Shown piece after piece: positions 46,617-58,357 of a stretch of DNA of 64,000 bases. The DNA is taken from assembly GCA_035771175.1 (NCBI GenBank), contig CM069604.1, positions 17,981,115 through 18,045,114 on the forward strand, read 5' to 3'. A model generated the notes under the pieces. That model searched no databases. It was not told the DNA's origin and worked only from the letters and a program-made list of their open reading frames with translations. The stretch comes from Paratinospora sagittata (Eukaryota > Streptophyta > Magnoliopsida > Ranunculales > Menispermaceae). The position numbers and the translations under genes were made by a program. Each line of letters begins with the position of its first letter. The stretch's first letter is position 1.

Positions 46617-48944
46617 TGTTATAAAATTTATTAAATGAAAATTAAATTTGTAACGGTTTAAATTTAATTGAGTTTTAAATTCAAATTAAATTAGAAAAAT
46701 TGTTATATGTTTTAAATTAAATTAAAGTTAGTAACGGCTAAATAATTTAATTGAGTTTTAAATTCGAATTAAATTGGAAAAACCATTATATGGTTGTAAT
46801 TCAATTTAATTCGTAACGTTCGAGGTTATTTAGTGCTCTTAATGAGGACGTTAAGAGCACGACCCCCTTCTACTAGTATAAAAGGGGAAGCCTTCCATCA
46901 TTTTGAACACACCAATTCTCATAGTTTTCTATTACTTATGAAATTTTCTTATTCCTTTCTAGTTCTTCTTTTTGGTTATGAGGTGTGTTGGTCTGTGGTG
47001 ATAGTCTTCTGCAAAGCTCAGTTCACCTGAGTAGTGACAAGGTGCTAGTCAGCTGCTTATCTACCGCTGTATCCTGGGAGACAGACGTTGATCTACCTCT
47101 TGCACCAACGTGAAGGGCGAATCTATTTTAAGGATATTGTGTGCTACACAGGCCTCGGTTCCATCTTGCTCAACCTATGCTCTACTGAATTTGGTTTATT
47201 TCTAAACTTATTCTGTTATTGGTTATAAGTGTTGGCCCAGATATGTCCAAGAGGGAGGTGAATTGGACACTTAGCAGATTTTAACCTTTCTTTTAAATGT
47301 AAGAAATATTGAAAGCAGATTAAATAGAATATAGCAAATAAACACAATGAAAGTAAAAGAGACGTTACAAATAGGATTTATAGTGGGTTCGGCCTCACCT
47401 GCTTCCACTACCTAGCCTCCTTAGTTAGGATTTGTCCAAACTCCACTAAGGATCTTCTTACGTGTGAAGACCAAACCGATACACTTTCTCAACTTACAGG
47501 TGTGTGAAAAACCGTTATATTTTCTCAACTTACAGGTGTGAGAATAACCTTTTCTCAACTTTCGGGTGTGAGAAGAACCGTTACAACTTTGAGTAACTCT
47601 TGTTGTAGCCCAGTGGCTAACCAATCACTAATATCTGAATACAAGATAAGATATGATTCTCTTTACTTAGAATTAAAGTAATGCTTACAAAGCTTTAGAT
47701 TAAACCTTGTGTTACCATAGATTCAGCAAAATATGTATGATGAAGTTCGGCTAAAAATTGGTTCAAAAAGCTTTTGTCTACTTCAATGAATTTTTGAAAT
47801 GATATAGGTGAAGATCAACTAATCCAAAAGACTTAATGTATTTCAAAAGACCGCGAGTTCAAAAGTAGAGACTAGAAGACTAACTTCTAAAAGTTTTTGC
47901 ACAAGTGAAAACTGTTAATATGTTTTGAATGGATTTCAGTTTTCGTATTGATAAATCGATTGTTTTGATATGCTCTAAAGCAGTATATATAGAAATAACA
48001 GTGGTGTAAAGGACTTGGTGATTTTGGCGCACAAAGTATTTTAAAAAGCAACGAATACATTCTTTCTCAAAACAAATTGATTCAGCTCTATGCAATTTAT
48101 GACGATAACACCTGAATCTTCTGATCTTTAACGAAAGAGGAATGTTCTGATAAAGTATTAGAACATTCTGAAAAGATTCAAAAAGTTCTAAAAAGTTTTT
48201 TACAGTTATGAAAAAGTAATCTGAAAAAGTGTAAGTGTCAAAACATTGACAATGTTGAATTAGCATGCTGATTGGTTAATCAACATCCTGACACGTAACA
48301 ACAACTTTGTCATTTTGTTCCTCGAGGGCGCTCATGAACCATAAGCATCCTACTGAACTGTGAAATGAGGGTGTTACTGAATCGTAAGCGTCCTAACTTA
48401 CTTTGACGATTAAAATGACTAAATTTCGTGAGGGCGCTAATCAACAATTAGCGTCCTACGCTGTTTTAAAATCTTTAAAGTTGCGAGGGCGCTACTAACA
48501 AGTAAGCATCCTGATAGTTAAAAAATTTAAAACTATAAAAACAATCAGCGAGCTGATTTTGAATCAGGGTCCTGACAAATTCACAGGTTGACTTAAATGA
48601 GACCGCTACTAATAAAGTGAGCGTCCTGATGAACAAGTACAATTCAACCTTGAATGCAGTCAGCATCCTAATGTATTATCAGCGTCCTGACTCACCAAGT
48701 CCAAGAGGGCCCTACTAAGACATTAACGTCCTGATAAGATGTATTAGCGTCCTGATGGACACTTAAAAACAATTTTGATTTTTCATGTAAACTCGATAAA
48801 TACGATTAAAATCTCAGATCAAATCAAACATAGAAAACTCAATGCAAATGATCGAAAATCAATTCAACTAAATCATACAGTCATGCATATTGCTGAATCA
48901 TGTGAGAGTGGAGATTTTACAACCCAAACACAGTCTAATCATAC

Positions 48945-48998
<54 letters not shown>

Positions 48999-49279
48999 TC
49001 AAGTGATCATGGTCTTTAATTAAATCTTGATAATACGTCCACCATGCATCATTGAATCTTTGAAACCTTCAAGTAAGACTAAATATGTCATGTATGCAGT
49101 ATTATCATAAACAAAATGTGGTTTGTAATCATCAAAATATCATTTACATAAGGGACATACTCTTGTAAGGAACATGAGGATAATTGGTTCAATAATAAGC
49201 ATGTTGTTGTTTGAGTTTTATTGTTTATGTTAATATTATTTTTGTTATTTATTTGTTTGTCCTTACATTATTGTTAACA
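46617..49279 (+). repeat. Element D 3' LTR, interrupted by a solo LTR
   Basis: 46617-47229 and 49200-49279 together match the 5' LTR over its whole length. The interruption is the element-A-family LTR at 47230-49191. TATAAAAGGGG is at about 46877. Confidence 0.92.
47230..49191 (-). mobile_element. Solo LTR of the element A family
   Basis: Starts TGTTGGCCCAG as in element A and carries the same hallmark blocks: CTCAACTTACAGGTGTGAG, TATA region near 47984, AGGGCGCTACT/AGCGTCCTGA array at 48290-48745, and the TGTAATCATCAAAAT end. It ends near GGTTCA with no internal region, so it arose by LTR-LTR recombination. ATAAG flanks it at 47225-47229 and 49195-49199, with three extra bases (ATA) on the right that could be slippage. 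It contains an AT array at 48946-48996. Confidence 0.88.
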
Positions 49280-49284
49280 ATTAG

Positions 49285-49610
49285 TGATAGAATTACAAAC
49301 TTCTGTATTAAAATTTTGAAAACACAAAAAGTACAATTAGTTGGTCAAATTTAAACCTAATACATGTTTCAAGAAATGATTCAAAATTATTTTTAAAATT
49401 TTTGCCTTTTGATATTATATTTCTTTTGAAACAACAAACCACCTATAGCATTAGGTTTTTTATTTTTTATTTTTTATTTTTTTATTTTTTTATTTTTTTA
49501 TCTTGTCAAATAGAAATTATTTAGATTAAGAAAAACGAAATCATTTGTGGTCGAATAATTTATATCAAAATATTAGAATTTTATTGCAATGCCCTCACAA
49601 CATATTGAAG

Positions 49611-49692
<82 letters not shown>

Positions 49693-50228
49693 CATATCTT
49701 AAATGATCTAATAATTTTTAAGAAGTGGGTCTCTAAATCTCATTAACATTAAAAAGACAACTTTTTTCTATAAATATTGATCACTTTTAAACTTCAAAAG
49801 AGAAAGTAACATATTAGATTGAATATAGAAGAGATCCAATGAAGCTTTTAAGAAGAGACAAATTCTAATTTTTCCCATGAACTTATACTTAATTCTAACA
49901 TTACTTCCATCTTGTTTCTTAAGCCTTTAGTATATGTTTTACGTAATAGAAGACATTGACCCTCCATTGTGTAGTGTATGTTTGTATTGCTTTTATACTT
50001 ACTGTGAGAAATGCAACATTTGTGTCACAAAAAGTTTCATGTTGGTTGCTAAAAGTTTGAGTAATCAAAGGTTTTTTTGGTCATTTGTCCATCGCCTAAG
50101 TCGGGTCATTGAATCTTTTTAACGACCGAAAAAAATGTTGGTCGCCAAATATTATTTTCGTGTCCAAAAATTGATTCAATAATGACCAATAAATTTTGCC
50201 GCACAATATCCTAATGTCGAAACATTTT
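49285..50228. other. AT-rich spacer with a long AT microsatellite
   Basis: Contains tandem TTTTTTA steps near 49455-49500 and about 39 AT dinucleotides at 49613-49691. Around 50100-50160, CGACC/GGTCG words (AACGACCGAAAAAAATG, TTGGTCGCC) hint at the subterminal repeats of a DNA transposon, but no ends were found. No gene seen. Confidence 0.45.
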
Positions 50229-51329
50229 TGTAACACCCCTGAAAAATAGACCATTTTAAACCAAATAACTCACAATACATGCAAGTATAAACCCCAAACA
50301 TTGTCCCCGTTGAAAACTACGTCAAAATCGTGCACCGAGACCTGCGCATCGGCACCGAAAAACCAAGTCGGGCATGTGCCCAGGCACCTTCCTAGGACCT
50401 TCTGCTGCATATTTGCTATAAATAGGGGGGGGCACATTAGCTCCAAACCACCTCTTTCGGAAGCTTTCCTTCTCTGAAAAAGCATCCAGACTTTGCCTCA
50501 AAAAGTTTGAGTCGAAACTTGCATCTCAAGGTGGGGATGAAGGCATAGGTTTGCATATTCTTTTACTTTATGATAAGCATAGCATTGCATCGTCTATATA
50601 CATGATATCATGCTACATTACTTTATGCATATGGCATACTATTGATGAGGATGGTTCGTTGTTTTCGAGATAGATCATCGTGATGCGTTTGAGCCCTTTG
50701 CTTGCAGGGCCTGGAGCTGCATTGCGCTCAGTCCCGTGATTTCAAAGGGGAGCCATCACGTGATGATACTAAGCACACAGCCCGCGGTGCAATCTGTAGT
50801 TGCTAATTGATTTATAAATCACACGTACGTTGGTACGGAGGTTGTTGCTACCTTTCATGACTGTATTGCTTGACGTGGATTGAAATGCATTATTCCATGT
50901 ACTGTTGTATTTATCTTTTGTAAATGTTGCATTTACTTTGCTTGATCCACTGAGCTGTGAGCTCACCCGGTTGCTTCATCTTTCAAGGAACTAAGCTGGG
51001 TTAGGGTTGATCTGTACAGGGGGTGGTTACTAGTCCCGACTCACCTCAGGACCTACCTTTTTTTTTTTACCAAGGGGCTGATATGTAGCTACCTTCTTTT
51101 GATGGCATTGACCATTTATTTTGTCTCTCGGAGACCGCCTGTAAAACTCTATAATATTATTTTGAACCCCTTTTATCTATCAATGAAGTTGTCTTGTTTT
51201 CTATATATTACTTGATATGAAATGGGCCCACGTTTTTGTTGCAATTCCCTTATTGTCATATCCAGTTTAGCGGATAGTGGATGTATTTGTCTAAGTATTA
51301 GAAAATTCTGGATTCAACGAGGTGTGACA
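50229..51329 (+). repeat. Element F 5' LTR
   Basis: The TATA box TATAAATAGG is at 50417-50426. Upstream are GC-rich words including the perfect palindrome GGGCATGTGCCC (50369-50380). The end GAGGTGTGACA is next to the PBS. No second copy is in the window. Confidence 0.75.
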
Positions 51330-51714
51330 ATTATTATAGTATCAGAGCAAATGATCTTGAGACCAGAGTTGGCGTATTTTCGAAACAAAACCCTTTATAA
51401 AAAGATATATATATATATATATATATATAAGTATACATAGATATACATTTTGTTTTTGCTCACACTAATTTTTCAAATGTTTTTTTAAAAGAAATGGGGG
51501 AATGACACGTGCACTAGTATGTACCCAGGCTTTTGGGGTGTTTTGGCTATTTAAAGAGGGGGGTTCTTCATTTTTCTTCATCCCACCCTCTCCCCTCTCT
51601 TCTTTTAGCTATTTCTGCATTTTTCATTGAAGTTTTTGAATTTTTTGTTCAAGATTTTCACAATTTTTCAATTGTTTTCTATAGAAAAGCCAAGTTTTCA
51701 AAGCCTAATCAAGT

Positions 51715-53190
51715 ATGAGTCATAGATCAAAAAAGAGGAAAGAAGGTCGTCGAATAGGACGAAGCTCCACTACTGGACACATGGCCAATAGAGACGATGA
51801 TCAAAGTCCTCCTTCCACTTGAGTATTATCCACACCTTGATGAAAAGCTCAAGGCAATCAAGTGGATAAATGTTACTAGAGTGGAGGGGTAGGTATATAC
51901 AACTTTGATTAGAAATTTTTATGTGGGTTTACGGGTAGAGAAAATAAATTTTTTAGATAATACCCTCCAAGGCACCACAACGGTGCATGGTGTACAGATC
52001 AAGCTAACCCTGTCTGATTTATCTGGTATCGTGAAGATACCAATGTTGAGGCCTTATTGTGATGTCTATACTAACGTCGAGACCCAACAAATTGAACTAA
52101 AAACTAAAATAATACTGTGTTTCCTTACAGGAACGTCCAGGTATGACAAAGCTAGAATTCCTACCACTAGATTTCTAGTTGAACACCAGGGCCTAATACA
52201 AATTGTTATGCACAATATTTTGCCTCAAACAACAAAAAGATCAACTTTGACTAGAGCCTAATGTTTTATATTATATTGCATAGTGAAGGGAATACCTTCC
52301 CTTCATTATACTTAGATATATGGTTAAAGTTATATCTAAGGACTCTGAGGATACTTTGCTCCCTTACGGTGTCCTGATCATGAAAATCTTAAAACGCTCT
52401 CGCGTAAGATTTGATCTAAATGTGGCAACCGACCCACTTTTTGGACCAATAATGGACGACACCCTTAAAAGGTATGGTCCTAGGGGTAGCAAAGGCCCCA
52501 TAATTAGAGTCGAGTCGAGCTCTAGCGATGACGACTCAAATTACCCGCACCTAGACGAAGTGGGAGAGGGTACCAAAAATCGGAATGCTGATGAAGACCA
52601 GGAGGTTCTGTGCGACAACCTCACTAACGACGTCGCAAGGTATCAAGCGAACTTGGAGGAGATCACTCGATCTATGGACGAACCTAATCTTGACATACGA
52701 CGATCAAGGCGAAGCCCAACACCCGTCGTTTCTCTCCTCCGCCTCCTCCCCCTGCATCCTCTACACCGAATACGTCTCAAGGGGCATACTTTGAGCAGAC
52801 AGTCCTAGACATGCTCAAGACTAGCAACGACGCAATCTCGCTCATGAAAAAGATGCTTGAAGATCAAGGCACCAAGATTCAAGCCCTCCAGAACTTTTGT
52901 TTCAGTCGAGGCATGGCTCACCCAACACCCGTTTCTTATGCCTTTCCTACGAGAAATCCAGGCCAATCGTCTCAGACTCCCCAGTCCATGCCATTCTTCG
53001 TCCCTATGGAGAACCCAACATTTTTCCCACAGACTTACCTGCCCTCACCATGCCGATGAACCCGACCCCAATGGATTTGGTTACCTCAGGACTAGGGTTG
53101 GAGGTTGAAGACATGGTGGGTCGGATTTTCAACGAGTCTGAGAACCAATTCGACAACACGTTAGTATCTCGTTTACCTCATCTCTTTTAG
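51715..53190 (+). pseudogene. Element F extra reading frame, Transposase_32-like
   Basis: ATG at 51715 (basic start MSHRSKKRKEGRR). A frameshift near 51818 leads to YYPHLDEKLKAIKWINVTRVEG, a TAG (51888-51890), then RNFYVGLRVEK, VHGVQIKLTLSDLSGIVKIP and TGTSRYDKARIPTTRFLVEH. Further frame changes near 52260 lead to PYGVLIMKILKRS, an acidic Ser/Asp region, and a Pro/Met/Phe-rich end. Blocks match element E's frame in order and spacing (WLNITKVEG / WINVTRVEG, GYGVLIM / PYGVLIM). It cannot encode a full protein now. Function unknown. Confidence 0.6.
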
Positions 53191-53344
53191 CATACTATCT
53201 CTCATCAAATTTTCTATATTTTTCTTTCTCGTCTTTCTTTCTTGTCTTTTTCTAACCTTAAAAATGTACCTTGTACGAAGTGTAACAAAAAAAAAAGGTC
53301 GTGCCGGATTCTTGCTAAAAAAAAAGGTCATGTTGAATATTGAC

Positions 53345-55385
53345 AGTCTTTTCCAAAATATTCTTGACTTCCCGATTGCTTATTTCAGTTTGGCCATTTG
53401 TTTAGGGATGGTAAGCAAGTGCCACTTTATGTTTCACCCCATACTTGGCAAGAAGCGCATTGAAGAGCTTGTTGCAAAAGTGGGTGCCTTCATCGCTTTT
53501 AATAGCCCTATGAGTGCCAAATCTAGTAAAAATGTGCTCATGTAGAAACTTTAGCACCACCTTGGCATCATTAGTCTCAATAACCATGGCTTCAACCTAC
53601 TTAGACACATAGTCCACTGCCAAAAGTATGTATGTCTTTCCAAAGGAAGGGGAAAAGGTCCCATAAAGTCTATGCCCCACACATCAAAAAGCTCCACCTC
53701 TAAGATATTTGTCAATTGTAGCTCATGGCGCCTAGAGATGTTGCCAAGACGTTGGCATCTATCACAAGTCTTCACAAAAATATAACTATCCCTAAACATA
53801 GTGGGCCAATAGAACCCACTTTGTAATACCTTTGCCACTGTCCTAGTGGCTCCAAAATGACCTCCGTAGGGGGAAGAATGGAACTCATGGATAATATCTT
53901 GAACCTCTTCTTCCCGTACACTCCACCGAATCATTTGATCATTGCATATTTTGAAAAGTAGAGGCTCATCCCACATGTAGGACTTGCCATCATGCAAAAA
54001 AATTTTCTTCCTCGAATAAGATAGATCCGGAGGAAAAGTAACACAAACCAAGTAATTAGGAAAATCAACATACCATGGAGCTTTTACTCCCACCCCATAT
54101 AATTGCTCATCCGGGAGTGTTTTAAGAATTGGTAAGCACTTGTCCTTAGCATCATGTTGCAACCGAGAGAGATGATTGGCCACAACATTTTCACTCCCCT
54201 TCTTGTCTCGAATCTTCGAATTGAACTATTATAGGAAAAAGATCCACCGAATCAACCTAGGCTTGGCATCTTTCTTCTCAAATAAGTATCGGATGGCGGC
54301 ATGATCGGTGTACACAATGACTTTGGACCCAATGATGTAAGACCGAAACTTGTCACAAGTGAACACAACAGCTAATAATTTCTTCTCAGTCGTGGCATAG
54401 TTTTGTTGGGCCCTATCAAGATTACGACTCGCGACGTAAATGGCCCCAAACATCTTATCTCACCTTTGCCCAAGAACCGCCCCAATTGTAAATTCACTTG
54501 CATGACACATGATCTCGAACGACTCCTTCCAATCTAGCACAACCATAATAGGGGCTGAGATTAATGCTTTCTTAATCAATTCAAATGCCTCAACACAATG
54601 CTCATCAAAATCAAATGGTGCCTCTTTCTCAAGTAAGTTACAAAGGGGTTTGGAAATTTTAGAGAAATCTTTGATAAACCGCTAGTAGAAACCGGCATGC
54701 CCCAAGAAACTACGGATGCCCTTTACATTCTTAGGACTTGGAAGCTTTTCGATGACTACTATCTTGGCCCTATCCATCTCTAGGCCCTTTGAAGAAACTC
54801 TATGGCTTAGAACTATGCCTTCTTGCACCATAAAATGACACTTCTCCCAATTTAGCACAAGGTTGGTGTCCTCACATCTTTGAAAAACTAAAGATAAGTT
54901 ATGAAGGCAATGGTCAAAGGAGGTCCCAAAAATTGAAAAATCATCCATAAAAACCTCCATTATCTCCTCAATCATATCAGCAAAAAATCGACATCATACA
55001 CCATTGAAAAGTTGTCGGTGCATTGCACAACCCAAACAACATCCTTTGGAAAGCAAACGCCCCATATGGGGAAGTAAAAGTAGTTTTTTCTTGGTCCTCC
55101 GCTGCAATGGCTATTTGATTATAGCTCGAATATCCTTTCAAGAAACAATAGTACTAAAAACCCTCCAATCTATCCAACATTTGATCAATGAAAGGAAGGG
55201 GAAAGTGATCCTTCCTTGTGGCCTTGTTTAGCTTCCTGTAGTCTATGCACACTCACCATCCCGTAACCGTCCTCGTGGAGATAAGCTCAACATTCTCATT
55301 CTTTACTACAATCATCCCACCTCTCTTGGGCACTACTTGTACTGGACTCACCCAAGAACTATCCAATGAAGATCGAGTTATCGTC
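53345..55385 (-). pseudogene. Athila-type Ty3/gypsy pol fragment (RT-RNase H-integrase)
   Basis: On the minus strand, from high to low coordinate: VPKRGGMIVVKNENVELI and [32 protein letters not shown], catalytic FMDD, then RNase H in which the first catalytic Asp of CDAS is now His (54502-54504). The integrase zinc region follows (HSSPYGGHFGATRTVAKVL, CDRCQRLGNIS), then IDFMGPFPLP and an integrase core with GTHFCNKLFNALLAKYG. A TAA (53402-53404) sits where HPQTNGQ is expected, and the fragment ends near ILEKTVN. Motifs match the Athila lineage. There is no gag, protease or LTR of its own, so it is a deletion remnant. Confidence 0.88.
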
Positions 55386-58072
55386 CTCAGAGATTGTTTA
55401 GCTACACTAATTATTTCGTTCTTAGCTCTAATTTTATTTGAAAATCAAAGTTGAATGGTTAATAAACTAAAAAACAATAGTAATTAAACAAGAAATATAA
55501 TAAAAGTAGCAAATTATTAGAATTTGGATGAAAATCAATATGTAAAATGTCTAAAGGTTCAATCTCTCCTTACTATCAACTATGCCTAGGAAATATGTGA
55601 TATTCATCAATTTGAGTTATAATTTATAAGCCAAAAATCCTGAGATTTCTAATACCCTCTCTCGAGTGCCGCATTAGAATATATTTTAAGGCAATTAAGT
55701 TCGATCTATCGATAAAACCCGAAGACCCAAAAACTCATTAAATTCTATGATTTTCCCTAAGACTTCATAAAACTCCATAAATCTATCGATTCTATGGTTG
55801 TTTCATGTCATGCTTCTCATGCTCTAACCCGAAAAATCCTCTATCGAGTGCCACCTTCCAAGTCTAGGATCAATCAATCAGTGATCAAGGGATCAATAGT
55901 GATAAGCCGAGTTTTAGATAATGTTTAATATGTTAAATTCATAAGTTTTTAGATGCATTTAATTAGTTTTTAGATATATTTGCAGTAATTGTCCATATTT
56001 AGTGTTTTAGGTTCATTTAGATTTTTTATGAGTTTTATAAGTTGGTTTTAGTGGTTTTCATTAATACAATGCATTAGGCTAGCTTAGAAAAATAATCATG
56101 ATTTTTAAGTATTTTTCCTAAAGTCAATTGCATCATTTACATATTAATATTGTCACATTTTGCATGTTAATACATAGTTTCAATTAGACTCTTAATACTT
56201 GATTAGTTAAGATCACTAACTTGCATTTTTGTGCTTTGTTTTGTAGGTAAATAAAGAGCCTAAAAGTGGGATGCAATGTGATTCAAAGGGTGACAAGGCC
56301 ATGTCAAAGAAAGGTGCAAAAGATGGACCAAAGAATCAAGAGAAAAGCCAAAAAATGGCTAAGTCCACAAAGAGAACCATGAAGCAAAAGAAGATAAAGG
56401 AGCGTTGCGGCGCTAGATATTACCCTTTTTGCATTTTGTTTTTTGGTTTTTCTTTTTTTGTCTTTTCCCGCTAATATGTATATAATCCGAGTTTTAGGGT
56501 TGTTTAAGGGAGCATCTTTCATCCTACTAGATGAAGAATATATTAGAGTTAGCTAGGGTTTAAAGAATAGAGAGGAGGCAAGAAGAAATCATTGAAGAGG
56601 AGAAGTTGCAGATTGAAGAAGCTTGAAGAAGGAGATTATCTTGTCAAAGGGGGTTTCTAAATTCATTTCTTCTTTCAATTTGTGATGATGAACACTTCTA
56701 TAATTTTCATTCTTGTATTAATGGATTTGAGTATGAGCTAAATATTTTATCTAGGGCTTTGATAGATCTATATTTTGATATTATGAATTGATATTTTTAA
56801 GTGTCATTTGATTGATTCTAATGATTTATTTGTGTTTTTCTAATCTTAATGCTTTCAAATCTCTGGCCAATTTTTGAATGATGTTAGATTTAGAATCTAT
56901 CACCCGGGAGGGGAGATTTTAGATTAGAATGGGAAGAACATGACCTAGGAAATTTATGTTGAGTTGGGAAACCCATAAATTCCTATGAAGTTGCTAAAGA
57001 GAATCATAGATCTTAAGGAATTTTCTATTGTCTTGGTTTTATGACTCGGGAGAGTGAAACTAATATTTTAGGATTAAAAATTCAATTTATCACTCAGGAG
57101 AGGGAATTGGATGAATTGAGATTCTTGAATTATAAATTAATGAGTTAATCAGTGATACACATGTTTTAAAAATTCATAATTGATCAATATAGTGGAATCA
57201 TATCCCTAGAGTTATCCTAGCATAAAGACTAGAAATACATAAAAAAACTAACAACTCTATTAATGAATAATCAAAAGTTTAAGAACATGACATAGTTTCT
57301 AGTTTGGATCAATCTACACTTCTAGAAAGAGGATTTAGTTCATAACTAAAGACATAAAAGCATGAAATAACAATGAAAACATGTATCAAAGAATCAAACT
57401 AGGATAAAACTTGAAGTTGATTTCCTTATCTCGAATTTGATCTCCTTCCTCTTTGCGCAAACCCTAGCCGTCTTCCTTGCTCTTCACTCTATTTTTCTCT
57501 CCAGTTTTTTGTCCCTTTTTCCTTTTCATAATGTTCTATTTATAATCACGAGTCCATAGCAACAAACCACGTCCAATTTGGAGTTGTATTGAGGAAGTTA
57601 TGACCAAAACACTAAAAATAGCAACTTTCCAAAAAACTGTCGAACTCCAGCGCCGCGGTGCCCTGGTCCATTTCACCACTTCCTGACAACCTGAATGCAA
57701 TGGCGCCCACCCACTGGTTTTTGCCTTTGTTCCTTCTCCTCATGTTTGTGGGCTAGCCAAATTTCCACCTCTTTCGCCTTGGTATGAACATGTGTCTTCA
57801 AGCCAACTTTATGCAACTTGTTTCAAACTTCCAAGTCCACTTTAGGTCCATCAAAACACCTTCAAAACAACCCAAATCAAGTGAGTACCATGCTTTAATA
57901 GTCTCATGAACCAACCTATAAAAACTCAAACCAAAATAATGTAAAAACACCAAAACTTGACTAAACTATCAAATAACCCAATTTATGATAAACTAACCTA
58001 ATATATAAACTAAACGCCACAAAATATACCTAAAACATGCTCCAAAACATATTCTAAATACCTACTTATCAT
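55386..58072. mobile_element. LTR-derived complex with inverted segments
   Basis: 55901 begins TGATAAGCCGAG (plus) and 58072 begins, read inward on the minus strand, TGATAAGTAGG. Both open LTR-like sequence with a GC-rich word (TTGCGGCGCT near 56404; AGCGCCGCGG near 57650) upstream of a TATA-like motif. Both contain CYCGGGAGRG phrases. 55386-55900 reads on the minus strand like the end of such an LTR (CAATCTCTGAGGACGATAA). The simplest view is two related LTRs in opposite orientation, truncated against each other near 57200. Junctions are not resolved. No coding region is credible. Confidence 0.45.
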
Positions 58073-58357
58073 AGCCAACAGATTTGAAGGAATATTTTTT
58101 AAACCAAACATTGTTAAATTCTTAGTTTTATAAATCATAGCAAATTTTGGGTTATTGTTTTTTTTTTACTACCCCCACCTAAAAGTAAGAGTCCATAGAA
58201 TATCTAGACTCCTCCTATCCATTACCAAAACCTAGAAAACTACGCGGTTAACACCTATGAAGAAATACACAGAACTAGGCATTGGCATATGCATCACGTT
58301 ACATTATCATGCACTTGTTGCATGAATTTATGCTAACCGCAAATGGACTTGCATAAA
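58073..58357. other. Leader or spacer before element G
   Basis: Short stretch with a T-run and a C-rich patch. No PBS or LTR end is recognisable, so element G has lost its 5' end. Confidence 0.35.

Larger units (their letters stand above)
29410..49279 (+). mobile_element. Element D: old Ty1/copia retrotransposon split by two later insertions
   Basis: LTRs at 29410-30090 and 46617-49279 share TGTT starts, a TATAAAAGGGG box and the same U5 end. A perfect 5 bp target duplication ATTAG sits at 29405-29409 and 49280-49284. The interior carries gag, protease, integrase, reverse transcriptase and RNase H relics in plus orientation. Element E (31391-42736) interrupts gag. A solo LTR of element A's family (47230-49191) interrupts the 3' LTR. 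Joining gag across element E restores a readable alignment, which proves the nesting order. Many stops and frameshifts show age. Confidence 0.93.
50229..53290 (+). mobile_element. Element F: plus-strand LTR element lacking pol (right end not found)
   Basis: A 1101 bp LTR (50229-51329, TGTAACACCCC to GGTGTGACA) is followed by a PBS-like ATAGTATCAGAGCA (51336-51349), a 360 bp leader and a decayed Transposase_32-like reading frame. No gag or pol in this orientation follows. At about 53290-53345 the sequence changes to a minus-strand Athila fragment, so the 3' half is missing or was never there. Confidence 0.7.

Noticed and set aside
49613..49691. Long AT array as a possible origin or matrix attachment site
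   Set aside because: A plain dinucleotide microsatellite; nothing in sequence supports a specific role.
50080..50170. CACTA-like subterminal words (CGACC/GGTCG)
   Set aside because: Too few copies and no terminal repeat or target duplication found.
56271..56474. Lys-rich small open frame
   Set aside because: It lies in LTR-like DNA, has low complexity, and has no matching frame in the opposite-oriented related segment.
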